From NCBI GenBank assembly GCA_024195265.1, contig JAJLRJ010000009.1, forward strand, positions 11,040,291-11,104,290: 64,000 nucleotides of DNA. The letters run 5' to 3'. Numbering within the stretch: position 1 is the first letter of the stretch; the number at the start of each line of letters is the position of its first letter. This document shows, one piece after another, positions 55,401 through 64,000 of this stretch. A model generated the notes under the pieces. The model saw only the letters and a list, made by a program, of their open reading frames with translations, did not search any database and was not told where the DNA came from. The stretch is from Dendrophyllia cribrosa. Taxonomy: Eukaryota > Cnidaria > Anthozoa > Scleractinia > Dendrophylliidae. The translations under genes were made by a program, and so were the position numbers.

Positions 55401-58071
55401 ACCTCAAAGGACAGATGTTGTACATGGAGGAATGGAATTCCATGGTTTACCTTTCAACTCCTATGTAAGCTGTCAACTCTTCATCTTGCTTTCAATGCAG
55501 TGAATACTTGATTTATTTTATTTTTACTTACAAACATCACTAAGAAAGGAGGGGAAACCTCACAGAGCTACATGTACATGAAATGCTGCATTATGAGGAC
55601 CCAATCTGCAGATTAATCTACATACCGATATAAAAAGAAAACTGGATTGATCATACATGTACACACAAAAAACCTAAAAAGAGAACAAGCAAAAACAAAG
55701 GGAAAGTAAAGGAATATTTCACACGAAGCATGCATAGAATGTTAACAGCACATCCTGCCATCTTGACTAGAAATTGGACAGCATACAATGTATGTTGTGG
55801 TTCAAATTTTTCTTTGGTTTGAAAATATTCAAACCAGTTTAATTTTTATCTTCCATTGTCTCAGATTCATTATCATATTCGTAGACAAAGGAAGACAAAA
55901 ATCAAACTGGTTTGAAAAGTGAAATTTTGACTTTTCTAGCCGTTATTTTGTCTGTTTAGTTAATATTTATTTGCTTCTATCACTTTTGGTGATAGTTTCT
56001 TCCAATTAAAGTTAGCTTTAAGCAAGCTTCTAGCCATAATCATAAAAACACGATATTTTAGCCAGGATAGTGTCCCTTTAACAACAAAAAGTGCCAGTGG
56101 TCTGTGAATTAGCGGTGGTCAGTGGTCATTCATGTTGCGCATTAATTTGCAGTAGTTGTCAGCTTCGTTCGTGTGGCATGTGTTTATTCAGCGTGCAGAT
56201 TCTCAGCCAGCGCTGTCGGCCAATTGTTTTGGTTGGCCAAATCACGCCCGATTTACAGCCTTGACACTATATGCTAATTGTGGGTCAGTGCTACCTCCTT
56301 AAATACAGGTTGACTTTAAGCCGTATTATTATCAAAATACGCGGCCAAATAAGAAACTGCCTTCGAGAAAACACGGGTGAGTGGCGGGCGATATTGAATT
56401 TGACGGGCTGCAAACGCATTTACGGCCCTGTTTATGTTAAACCTTTTTTTCTTATTAAATAAGTTTGTACGATTTGGCCTTGTGTATTGATAATAATGAT
56501 AATCACATGACTTTTGTCGGGCATATAGTTTATTTGTGTCCCTCGTAGCATCATTTGCACCCTCGCTCCGCTCGAGCGCAAATGGTGCTACTCGGGCCAC
56601 AAATAAACTATATGCCCTCCAAAAGTCATGTGATTGTCCTATTGGCATAGTTAAGTATAATGTAGAGCGGTATTGTCGCATGGAATTCTTACGCGTCTAA
56701 TTAGCATAGTATAATCAACCATGAAAAAAAAGTGAAAAATGATAATCCCAACTGGATAAGAATGTAGATGTGTAGATGCCGGATCACTGTTCAATTGAAC
56801 ATCTCATGCAGAATCGTTGGCATTGCATTAAGGTGGCTGAACACAGTTTCACTGTACCTATGCGTCATTCATTGTCATTTTAAAACCACTAACGTCTGAG
56901 CGCCCAAAATTGGCGAGGCATACAATTAAGCAACAAGCTATATATTTTGATATTTTTGTTGAGCTTTTAGGGTGTTGCCATGGCAACATGGTGGATTGAA
57001 AATCAGCCTGCAATATTTGGTTTCTTTTATTTTCAGAAAATCTAGTCATTAGATTTTGTCCATCATTTGTCTCCAGTAAACTCGTAAAAATATTCGCATG
57101 TTAACACTGGTCTCATGTAATTTTGACAGAGGGATCTTCCGTAATTTGTGGTTTAATATGTTTGCGTTTTGTAAAAATCTCCTCTGTTAGATTTCAAATT
57201 TTTGATGGCAGGTGAGTTCGGCATATTTGGAACTATTATTGTGCCAAATTTCGTGAAATTCTAATGAGTAGTTTTCTAGAAATCAGCATGTTTCCAAGGA
57301 AAGTCGCTAAAACATCCAGTCACAATTTTTTGGTCAACTGCGCATGCGTTGCATTTGACTGGGTTCTCAATCCAAAGACAAAAACGACCAAAAAGGCAGT
57401 GTATTTCTTCAATGGTTCTATATATTATCTATTGATTCAACAAACATTTTTACGAACAACAAATTGTTTGATTTTAAGACGAAAAACAACACTTTCGCGA
57501 TCCACGCTGAGCAAAATAAAATGATCGCTGAACAGGCGCCACGTTTGTTTTTCTCAAAACTCTGCGCCCGCTGACTCACGTAAGCAGCTGAAATTGAAAA
57601 GCGCGCGCAAACTGTGTTCAGCCACCTTAACTAGTGGTTAGGATCTCAACTAGGCCGTAGAAATAGCAAGGCATCGCTACCGCAGAGGATGGCAGGACAA
57701 ATGCAAGCTAAACGGCATTGCTATGGCAACAAAAAAATGTAAAAAAAAAAACAGAGGAAATACGTCATGTAGAGGCATAGAGGGTGTACGCCAAACTGTA
57801 CGCATTCAGATACATCCAAAAATGCGCCCTTTTGTAATAGTCATATGTGGCCGCTTCTCCTAGAATTTTGATTGGTCAATTACAAGGCTATTGACTGACT
57901 TTAATGTAACAACCTTGAACACTTTTTATTTCAAATTTCAGCATTGAAAAACTGGAAATGATGCACAGTCTTGGACTGTACATTAATGACCTGAGCATGC
58001 ATGATTCCAGTAGAGATCTTGTGTTAGCTGGAACACAGCAGTCTGCAGAACTCAGATTAGCTCTTGATCAG
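49468..58071 (+). CDS. Gyc88E: Atypical soluble guanylate cyclase, Gyc-88E type (3' partial, exons 1-3)
   Basis: Exons 49468-50271, 55259-55464 and 57942-58071 join in frame to 380 residues; the rest is beyond the window. Soluble cyclases make cGMP from GTP when a gas binds the haem of the H-NOX domain. Seen: H-NOX, about residues 1-180, starting MYGL; the proximal haem ligand His104 (NLHEYL); the propionate-binding Y-x-S-x-R at 133-137; Tyr143 at the distal-pocket position. HNOBA/PAS-like region about 205-345 ([22 protein letters not shown]); [22 protein letters not shown] leads into the signalling helix. Resemblance is much closer to Drosophila Gyc-88E than to NO-sensing beta-1. The start ATG has A at -3. 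Exon 1 alone carries the whole haem domain. A 5.5 kb retrotransposon lies in the following intron. Confidence 0.95.
52335..53430. repeat. Diverged repeat pair
   Basis: 52335-52510 and 53275-53430 share the order GAAA(A)GATGC...TGC/GTGCTT, ...CTTTAAAAAT, ATCTGCCAAC, with many differences. Probably two old copies of one interspersed repeat. Confidence 0.45.
52873..53025 (-). repeat. Diverged family C copy
   Basis: Minus-strand match to the 88 bp unit (AACCTCTTCAGCAGTACTTTTGCAT as seen on the plus strand) and the adjoining body; no TTAA ends preserved. Confidence 0.65.
54833..54950. mobile_element. Family D palindromic MITE, diverged copy
   Basis: Family centre TTTGTCTCAGATTTATTTGA ... GGAAGACAAAAATCAAAC with partly inverted flanks; in intron 1 of the cyclase gene. 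Confidence 0.6.
55795..55930. mobile_element. Family D palindromic MITE
   Basis: TGTTGTGGTTCAAATTTTTC and a centre TTGTCTCAGATTCATTATCA ... GACAAAGGAAGACAAAAATC; AAACCAGTTT / AAACTGGTTT pair as arms. In intron 2 of the cyclase gene. Confidence 0.75.
56501..56635. mobile_element. Palindromic MITE, AATCACATGACTTTTG ends
   Basis: AATCACATGACTTTTGTCGG through ATAGTTTATTTGTG is matched by its inverse ending at 56635, with an inner AGCATCATTTGCAC / GCAAATGGTGCT pair. Almost a full hairpin. Confidence 0.85.
56828..57630. mobile_element. 803 bp MITE with perfect 22 bp ends
   Basis: TTAAGGTGGCTGAACACAGT (plus TT) and the exact inverse at 57609-57630. Interior AT-rich without a domain-bearing frame. 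In intron 2 of the cyclase gene (55465-57941). Confidence 0.85.
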
Positions 58072-58179
58072 GTATGACTGTACAGTATATAATGGTGTGA
58101 CGCACTGGAACAGAACTGAGACCAACAACTCTTAGATCCCAAGTCTGACTCAGCAACCTCTTTACTGCTTGATGCTGGG

Positions 58180-58245
<66 letters not shown>

Positions 58246-58250
58246 AAATC
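58180..58250. repeat. (TCAA)n microsatellite
   Basis: About 15 tandem TCAA units ending in TAAATAAATC, 140 bases upstream of the retrotransposon. Confidence 0.95.
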
Positions 58251-58391
58251 TTTAAACATGATGGAGTTTAAAGTGCCCCTGTGATCAAATTTTGATTTTG
58301 ATTTTTTTACATTTTCGTGTACAATTAGACTTTCTTACTCATCTTGCCAAATGTCAATTCATTATGAACATCAGAAGTCATTTTATTTTAT

Positions 58392-58689
58392 TGAATGTTT
58401 TTGCCACAGCATAAACTAGAGTTAATGTTTAGCTCATTTGAACCTTGTGCCTTGCCGTCATATTATGTATTTTTCCGGCTAATTGAATTATTGTACTTTG
58501 CTTACTTACACGCGTGTCCGAACTGCCACATATTTTTAGCAGCCAATTACACTATTAGCATGCACGTGCCTCAGTCTGTTATCCAATCAGATTTGGGCCC
58601 CCTCACTGCGGTCACTTTTGGTAATGTACATCGCTCGTGGTCTATCTCGCATTCAGTTCAATTTCACTGTACAAGGCAACTGTTTATTT
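58392..58689 (+). repeat. Split direct repeat A1 (Ngaro left end)
   Basis: Identical by eye to 63141-63438. It should carry the element's promoter. The open frame through it merely extends gag upstream and also appears in A2, so it is not taken as coding. Confidence 0.9.
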
Positions 58690-58724
58690 TGTTTTTCCTG
58701 CGTTTTTCTCGCCTTTTTTCCACC

Positions 58725-59897
58725 ATGAGCGAGTACGAGAATCTCACAGCAGAAGTTCTACGTCTTCTTTGCCAACAAAAGCACCTTCCCGTCGCGGGCG
58801 AACGGCAAACCCTGATAAACCGTCTTCGAGGTACCGAACCAAGCAAATCCACACGCGGGAAAAGGCCAGCTCCACGCGCCCCAGCTAAGCGATCCAAACG
58901 CCAGAAAGGATCTGCTAGAGGCCGCTCATCCACCTCTCAGGCCAAGAACACGGCAACACCACCGTCTGTAAATGTTTCCGACGAGGAAAGCGCAACCGAA
59001 AACACTGCGCTCGAGTACGAAGTCACAGCTGACAACACGCCGCCGGGGATCTCCGTGGAGCAAATCACCTCTATCGTCTCCGCAATCGTCGATAGCAAGA
59101 TGGCCGCTCTTTCTCCTGCTTCACCAACTCAAGCAACCAACACACTTGCATTGAATCTCGGCGACCCAAACGCAGTGCAACAACTAATCTCTCCTTCAAA
59201 TGGTGACCTTGCCGCACACGTGGATGAGAAGACACGCACAGCGATCAAACAGGGTGAGTACGTTGATTTTGTGTCGCTGCTCCCCGAAAATTCGACCGGA
59301 TCTCCCAATGTAGTCGACTTGCTTACCCTTACTGTTAACGGCGAGTCCGTTCCTATACACGTCCCGGGTCAGAGGAGGTCCAAAAAGGTGCCCATCGATT
59401 CGTTCGATCGATGGTTGTCGGCCTTTGCCGTGTTCGCGACTATTCTCTTGTCCGCATTCCCACACAGGGCGGTGGAAATGTTCGCCTACATCAATATTAT
59501 TCAGTCTGCGAGCAAAAAATTCTTAGGCCTCTCCTGGCTTGCCTACGATCTAGATTTTCGTCGAAGGGCTGCCCGGGACCCCACCCTTCCCTGGAGTAAA
59601 ATTCATCCCCAACTCTATTTAGAGAAATTCACCGGTCTCTCCCGCACTGCATGCTTCACCTGTGGGGGGGTAGATCACATGTCTCATTCCTGCCCTCTGT
59701 CTTCCCATAGGGATAGGCCAAGCCAAAGCAGTGACCCCTGCAGAAATTTCAACCGGGGAGTTCCCTGCATCAGGTCACCATGCCCCTATCCCCACCGCTG
59801 TTCAGTCAACGACTGCCAGGAGTCCCACCCAGCAACCGCCCACCCCACTCACCGCCCTGGAAAGTCTACAAGGGCTGACGATCACAAACGCCGCTGA
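58725..59897 (+). CDS. Ngaro gag-like protein with SAP domain and two zinc fingers
   Basis: 390 residues. ATG at 58725 in the context CACCATGAGC, chosen because it follows the A1 repeat; an in-frame ATG at 58395 lies inside A1. Seen: a SAP-like DNA-binding helix pair near residues 5-35 (LTAEVLRLLCQQKHLPVAGE), a basic RS/RK-rich stretch (about 38-70), then a CCHC zinc knuckle (CFTCGGVDHMSHSC) and a C-x8-C-x4-C-x3-H finger (CRNFNRGVPCIRSPCPYPH) near the C-terminus. Gag-type proteins package the element RNA; CCHC plus CCCH fingers are common in DIRS-order gag proteins. The 3' end overlaps the RT frame by over 160 bases. Confidence 0.85.
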   Translation: MSEYENLTAEVLRLLCQQKHLPVAGERQTLINRLRGTEPSKSTRGKRPAPRAPAKRSKRQKGSARGRSSTSQAKNTATPPSVNVSDEESATENTALEYEVTADNTPPGISVEQITSIVSAIVDSKMAALSPASPTQATNTLALNLGDPNAVQQLISPSNGDLAAHVDEKTRTAIKQGEYVDFVSLLPENSTGSPNVVDLLTLTVNGESVPIHVPGQRRSKKVPIDSFDRWLSAFAVFATILLSAFPHRAVEMFAYINIIQSASKKFLGLSWLAYDLDFRRRAARDPTLPWSKIHPQLYLEKFTGLSRTACFTCGGVDHMSHSCPLSSHRDRPSQSSDPCRNFNRGVPCIRSPCPYPHRCSVNDCQESHPATAHPTHRPGKSTRADDHKRR

Positions 59898-61510
59898 TTT
59901 TGTATCACATCTTAAGCCACGTACACCTGTGAATATTGATTTGCTTGAAACCTACCTTGAGGGCCACCCTGATCCCAACTTTGTTTCTTCCCTTTGCCTA
60001 GGTTTAAGAGAGGGTTTTCGCATAGGCTACTCAGGTCCTCGTACCCCCACATCTTACCCCAATCTCCGCTCGGCTAAACTTCACCCAGACATCTTGGAAA
60101 AGAACCTCCTTACCGAGGTCCTAAATGGACACACTGCAGGGCCTTTCCCCTCCCCCCCGTTCAAGAATTTCCGCATCTCCCCACTGGGCCTTGTCCCCAA
60201 AAAACACTCTGAGAAATGGCGTACCATCTTTCACCTGTCATACCCTAAAACCTCCTGCACCAGCGTCAATGCCAACATCCCCATTGAAGACTATACCCTC
60301 CAGTACGTAACTATAGACAATGCCATCCACCTCCTCCTCTCCCTTGGGAAGGGTGCATTTATGTCCAAGACAGACATCCAGTCTGCCTTCCGGATTGTCC
60401 CTATCCATCCCCATGACTGGGAACTCCTAGGTATGCACTGGAAAGGGCTCTATTTTTTTTGACACCGTTCTCCCCTTTGGTCTCCGTAGCGCCCCATTCC
60501 TGTTTAACATGCTGTCAGATGCTCTTGAGTGGATAATTCGCTATAAACTCAACATTAGGGGTACCCTACACATTTTAGATGACTTTTTCATTGCCCTTGC
60601 CCCACCCCGCTCCCATTGCACTACGGCTCTGTGCAAACTCCTTACCCTTTTCACCGATCTGAACATACCTCTGGCCCCGGGAAAAACCTTTCGACCCTCT
60701 ACACAATTAGAGTTCATGGGTATACTTCTGGACTCCTCTACCATGGAAGCCAGACTCCCTGAAGACAAGTTGAGAAGGCTATGCTCACTTGTCTCAGCCT
60801 GGCAGACAAAAACCTGCTGTCGTCTTCGGGACCTACAGTCACTCATTGGCTCCCTACATTTCGCCTGCAAAGTCATTGCCCCGGGTCGCCCCTTCCTCCG
60901 CCGCATGATCACTTTAACCCGCGGCCTATCCAACCCCGGCTCCCTTATCCGCCTGAGCAAGGAATTCCACAAAGATCTAGACATGTGGGCGCACTTCCTG
61001 TCCTCTTGGAATGGGGTGAACCTTTTCCTACCCCCGTTTTCCCTTTCTCAAGATTTCATCCCCCTTTTCACAGATGCCTCCGGGTCCATCGGGTATGGGG
61101 CTTACCTTCACCCCCACTGGTTTAACGGCAAATGGCCCCCTCAACACCAACTTGGTTACTCCCCTGACATTAGTATCGCGTGGCAGGAACTGTTCCCTAT
61201 CTACCTAGCATGTGCCCTGTGGGGACCCTTTTGGTCAAATCAACATGTCCGCTTCTCTTGTGACAACCAAGCGGTTGTAGCCATCATCAACACCAAGACC
61301 TCTAAAATCCCTCGGATCATGGATCTCCTTCGGCCCATAACCCTTTTTACCCTTCAACACAATTTCACCCTGACAGCTGTTCATTTAGAAGGCCTCCAAA
61401 ATGGCATTGCTGACTCCCTTTCTCGCTTCCAGATGGAACGCTTCAGGGAGCTGGCACCAGAAGCCTCGCCTACTGGTTACCCCATCCCGGAATACTTGAC
61501 CCTTATTTAA
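59674..61510 (+). CDS. Ngaro reverse transcriptase-RNase H, with a one-base frameshift
   Basis: Open from the last stop at 59671-59673 and lacking an early ATG, so probably expressed by frameshift from gag (different frame, overlap 59674-59897). RT fingers/palm: PLGLVPKKHSEKWRTIFHLS and KTDIQSAFRIVPI. The frame breaks in a run of eight T at 60453-60460, within the motif that precedes PFGLRSAPFLFNM, and resumes in the next frame. The catalytic LDD is at 60575-60583. RNase H follows with acidic residues in LFTDASGS, AWQELFP, SCDNQAVV and GIADSLSR. DIRS-order RT. One extra T, real or a sequencing error, separates it from an intact gene. Confidence 0.85.
60453..60460 (+). other. T8 homopolymer at the RT frame break
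   Basis: Eight T following TA; seven would keep the reading frame. The only visible lesion in the element's coding region. Confidence 0.75.
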
Positions 61511-62526
61511 GCAAAAAGGTCTCTGGCTACCTCTGGGATTCATTAGCACCTTCCACCAGAAGAACGTATGCTTCGGGGGAGAAACAGTTTATCCTATTCT
61601 GCCTCAAACATGGTCTAGTCACCCCCTCCACCCCCCTACTCCCCGCTAGTGAAGTTACCCTGATCTACTTTGTTTCTGATTTAGCTGAATGTGTCAAATT
61701 TGGCACTATTAAAGTGTACCTAGCAGCGATACAAAATCCACATGCTGAGTTCAACTGCACCCTCAACTTTGCCACCATGCCTCGCTTACAAAACAGTCTG
61801 CGGGGCATCAAACGCTCCCTCGGCTTATCTCGACGTGACCGTCAGCCAATTACGCTGTATATTCTCGAATCTATTTTTCACTTGCTTCACCCCTACCATT
61901 CAACAGACATTGACACTGTTATGCTTTGGGCTGCGTTTACCCTAGCATTTTTTGGCTTTATGAGGTGCAGTGAACTCACATGTAATGGTCCTTTCGACCA
62001 CAACGTACATCTCACTCGGGGGGACATCACATTTGTCCCCAACATTTGCGCACCTAAACACATGGGCGTCCGCATCAAGAAATCTAAGACAGATCCCTTC
62101 CGGCAAACAGCCGTCATCACCATCGCCAAATCAAACTCCACCGTCTGTGCAGTGTCAGCCACAAGAGAATTCTTCCTTCAGACTCCAGATTCCACCCCAC
62201 AAAGCCCAATGTTTCAGTTTAAGGATGGTACCCTCCTCTCACGGCGCACTCTGGCCCTTAATCTACACACGCTTCTGACATTATGCGGTCTTAAAGCCCA
62301 TTCATACAACACTCACAGTTTCAGAATTGGGGCAGCAACAACTGCAGCAGCAGCTGGCCTGCCCTCCTGGCTCATAAAAATACTTGGTCGCTGGCGCTCG
62401 GATTCATACGAAAGGTACATCCACCTTCCTCAAGCTACTATACTCCAAGTACCATCCACTATGACCTCCCACCATCAAGAACACACTACTTCGCAGAACC
62501 CCACCACGTTTGACCCCTGGAATTGA
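61414..62526 (+). CDS. Ngaro tyrosine recombinase
   Basis: Open from the stop at 61411-61413 to TGA at 62524-62526, overlapping the RT frame by 97 bases in a different frame. No ATG before 61777, which would cut off the N-terminal domain, so expression by frameshift is likely. Seen: a SAM-like N-terminal segment (DSLAPSTRRTYASGEKQF), then the catalytic set of the tyrosine recombinase fold: Arg in FMRCSEL (61963), H-x-x-R in HSFRIGAA (62314-62325), and the nucleophile Tyr in SYERYIHL (about 62416). It would integrate the circular cDNA in place of a DDE integrase. All catalytic residues are present. Confidence 0.88.
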   Translation, partial: LPFSLPDGTLQGAGTRSLAYWLPHPGILDPYLSKKVSGYLWDSLAPSTRRTYASGEKQFILFCLKHGLVTPSTPLLPASEVTLIYFVSDLAECVKFGTIKVYLAAIQNPHAEFNCTLNFATMPRLQNSLRGIKRSLGLSRRDRQPITLYILESIFHLLHPYHSTDIDTVMLWAAFTLAFFGFMRCSELTCNGPFDHNVHLTRGDITFVPNICAPKHMGVRIKKSKTDPFRQTAVITIAKSNSTVCAVSATREFFLQTPDSTPQSPMFQFKDGTLLSRRTLALNLHTLLTLCGLKAHSYNTHSFRIGAATTAAAAGLPSWLIKILGRWRSDSYERYIHLPQATILQVPSTMTSHHQEHTTSQNPTTFDPWN

Positions 62527-62830
62527 ATGGAACAATCAAACTTTGTGACAAGACCTGGATTGGTCAGAACTTGTGTGACTTACACAAAGGCCCACGGGCC
62601 CTAGACTCTATGCCTAATTATCTTAAACTTAACTACATCAGACACTGCTTGGTTTAGAAATACAGAAGATAGAAGGGTGGTAACTACTTAACTATTAAAA
62701 AGAATTCTGTCTGAGGCTACTAACAGACTGCTGCTTTGCACCATCCTGGGTGGGGTTAGCCTTTCTTCCCGCTTGCTCGAACAGCTCTTTTAGCAGCCTC
62801 AGTGTGGGAGAATTCTGTTCCAGAATTAGT
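62527..62830 (+). other. Ngaro 3' spacer between recombinase and B1
   Basis: About 300 bases, no open frame of note. Includes a weak inverted pair (CAGTGTGGGA near 62800 and TCCCACACTGAAGCG in B1). Confidence 0.6.
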
Positions 62831-63140
62831 GGGGATAAGTGTTGCTGGCGACAACCCTTCAGTCCCACACTGAAGCGATGCCTGGGTTGCCTTAGCTTGG
62901 GTCGAGCAAGGTGGCCACGCCCACTACCCCTCGCTAGTCACCCCTCTAGGAGCTTGGCATAGGTACACGCCACTCAGCTGTACTCCATGACGGCCAATCC
63001 ATGGTTTCTATGCCACTCGCTGACACTAGCCCCAGTGACTGGCCTCGCATGTGGCAGGCAGCATTCGGGTCCTGGACAACACTTACCCCCCGGGCCTTTC
63101 TCCCACATAAACAGTGTCTTTCAATTGCGCGTGACATTAA
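62831..63140 (+). repeat. Split direct repeat B1
   Basis: Identical by eye to 63562-63871, starting GGGGATAAGTGTTGCTGGCG and ending GCGCGTGACATTAA. It touches A2 directly, the expected B1-A2 junction. Confidence 0.9.
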
Positions 63141-63438
63141 TGAATGTTTTTGCCACAGCATAAACTAGAGTTAATGTTTAGCTCATTTGAACCTTGTGCC
63201 TTGCCGTCATATTATGTATTTTTCCGGCTAATTGAATTATTGTACTTTGCTTACTTACACGCGTGTCCGAACTGCCACATATTTTTAGCAGCCAATTACA
63301 CTATTAGCATGCACGTGCCTCAGTCTGTTATCCAATCAGATTTGGGCCCCCTCACTGCGGTCACTTTTGGTAATGTACATCGCTCGTGGTCTATCTCGCA
63401 TTCAGTTCAATTTCACTGTACAAGGCAACTGTTTATTT
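63141..63438 (+). repeat. Split direct repeat A2
   Basis: Identical by eye to A1, from TGAATGTTTTTGCCACAGCA to GGCAACTGTTTATTT. Confidence 0.9.
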
Positions 63439-63520
63439 CCCTCCCACCCACCGCATTCCCCTTTTTTTTTTTCACCCAACCGAGGTTACCACTCTGGCCC
63501 GTGTTTATTGCGTAAAATGT

Positions 63521-63554
63521 AATAAAGTTCTTTGTTTTGCTTATTTTCAATAAA
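63521..63554 (+). terminator. Candidate poly(A) signals of the Ngaro element
   Basis: Two AATAAA hexamers (63521-63526, 63549-63554) lie in the unique spacer between A2 and B2, where the element's transcript would be expected to end. Confidence 0.55.
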
Positions 63555-63561
63555 CGGTTTG

Positions 63562-63871
63562 GGGGATAAGTGTTGCTGGCGACAACCCTTCAGTCCCACA
63601 CTGAAGCGATGCCTGGGTTGCCTTAGCTTGGGTCGAGCAAGGTGGCCACGCCCACTACCCCTCGCTAGTCACCCCTCTAGGAGCTTGGCATAGGTACACG
63701 CCACTCAGCTGTACTCCATGACGGCCAATCCATGGTTTCTATGCCACTCGCTGACACTAGCCCCAGTGACTGGCCTCGCATGTGGCAGGCAGCATTCGGG
63801 TCCTGGACAACACTTACCCCCCGGGCCTTTCTCCCACATAAACAGTGTCTTTCAATTGCGCGTGACATTAA
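63562..63871 (+). repeat. Split direct repeat B2 (Ngaro right end)
   Basis: Identical by eye to B1; marks the right boundary, after which the flank CATTTATTTCCGAGAATTTA begins. Confidence 0.9.
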
Positions 63872-64000
63872 CATTTATTTCCGAGAATTTACAGCTGCTA
63901 TTAATCAACCTTGTTCCGAGGCTTGGTTGCGAATGGGAGAAAGTGACGTCAAAGACTCAAACATACCTCACGGGTTGAAATTATAATAACAATAAGTATT
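63872..64000 (+). other. Guanylate cyclase intron resumes
   Basis: No coding similarity to the next expected exon (signalling helix and cyclase domain) is seen before the window ends. Confidence 0.6.

Larger units (their letters stand above)
58392..63871 (+). mobile_element. Ngaro/PAT-type tyrosine-recombinase retrotransposon (5480 bp)
   Basis: The order A1 (58392-58689), gag, RT-RNase H, tyrosine recombinase, B1 (62831-63140), A2 (63141-63438), B2 (63562-63871) is the split direct repeat layout of Ngaro and PAT elements (DIRS order). A1 and A2 are both 298 bases, B1 and B2 both 310 bases, and B1 abuts A2 with no gap. Each pair appears identical by eye. There is no integrase of DDE type and no methyltransferase domain seen. 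Such elements integrate through a recombinase-made circle and usually leave no target duplication; I see none. Inserted in the intron after cyclase exon 3, same orientation. Confidence 0.93.

Noticed and set aside
58395..58724. N-terminal extension of gag from the ATG at 58395
   Set aside because: It lies in split direct repeat A1, occurs identically in A2 at 63144 without gag, and has no domain; the ATG at 58725 has a better context.
58392..63871. LTR retrotransposon or endogenous retrovirus
   Set aside because: No DDE integrase, protease or envelope; the recombinase is of the tyrosine type and the repeats are split rather than simple LTRs.
62946..63874. Repeated short minus-strand frames at 62946-63161 and 63677-63874
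   Set aside because: They are translations of the B1 and B2 repeats, with no protein similarity.

Overview
This is animal nuclear DNA. Three spliced, conserved metazoan genes lie on the + strand in AT-rich sequence packed with small inverted-repeat elements. The protein families, intron style and repeat spectrum (dozens of palindromic MITEs, TTAA-flanked elements, tRNA-derived SINEs, a tyrosine-recombinase retrotransposon) suggest an anthozoan cnidarian, most likely a stony coral or relative. The species assignment is inference; I could not search a database.

Layout. (1) 1-8900: 3' half of a glycogen synthase gene, six exons from 1606 to the stop at 8898-8900, upstream exons not in the window. 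Its introns hold four copies of one ~280 bp MITE plus other inverted-repeat elements and a SINE. (2) 8901-21261: intergenic, no host exon recognised, with inverted-repeat elements, a local duplication and simple repeats. (3) 21262-36131: a complete bridge-like lipid transfer protein 3 gene (UHRF1BP1/UHRF1BP1L, SHIP164 family), 11 coding exons, 1446 residues, with one GC-AG intron. (4) 36132-49407: intergenic, made largely of nested transposon remnants, including a TAA-flanked element that encloses a broken hAT transposase. (5) 49408-64000: 5' part of an atypical soluble guanylate cyclase gene of the Drosophila Gyc-88E type. Exons 1-3 encode the H-NOX haem domain, the HNOBA/PAS-like region and the start of the linker; the cyclase domain lies beyond the window. 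(6) 58392-63871: a structurally complete Ngaro/PAT-type retrotransposon in the intron after exon 3, with the split direct repeat order A1-ORFs-B1-A2-B2. Both repeat pairs look identical along their length, so insertion was recent.

The three genes act in unrelated processes (glycogen storage, inter-organelle lipid transport, gas-sensing cGMP signalling); nothing suggests joint function. Most interesting are the oxygen-sensor-like haem pocket of the cyclase, the intact Ngaro architecture with a SAP-domain gag and a single-base break in its reverse transcriptase, a natural filled/empty site pair for one MITE, and a TTAA-flanked family with an exact 88 bp internal tandem repeat.
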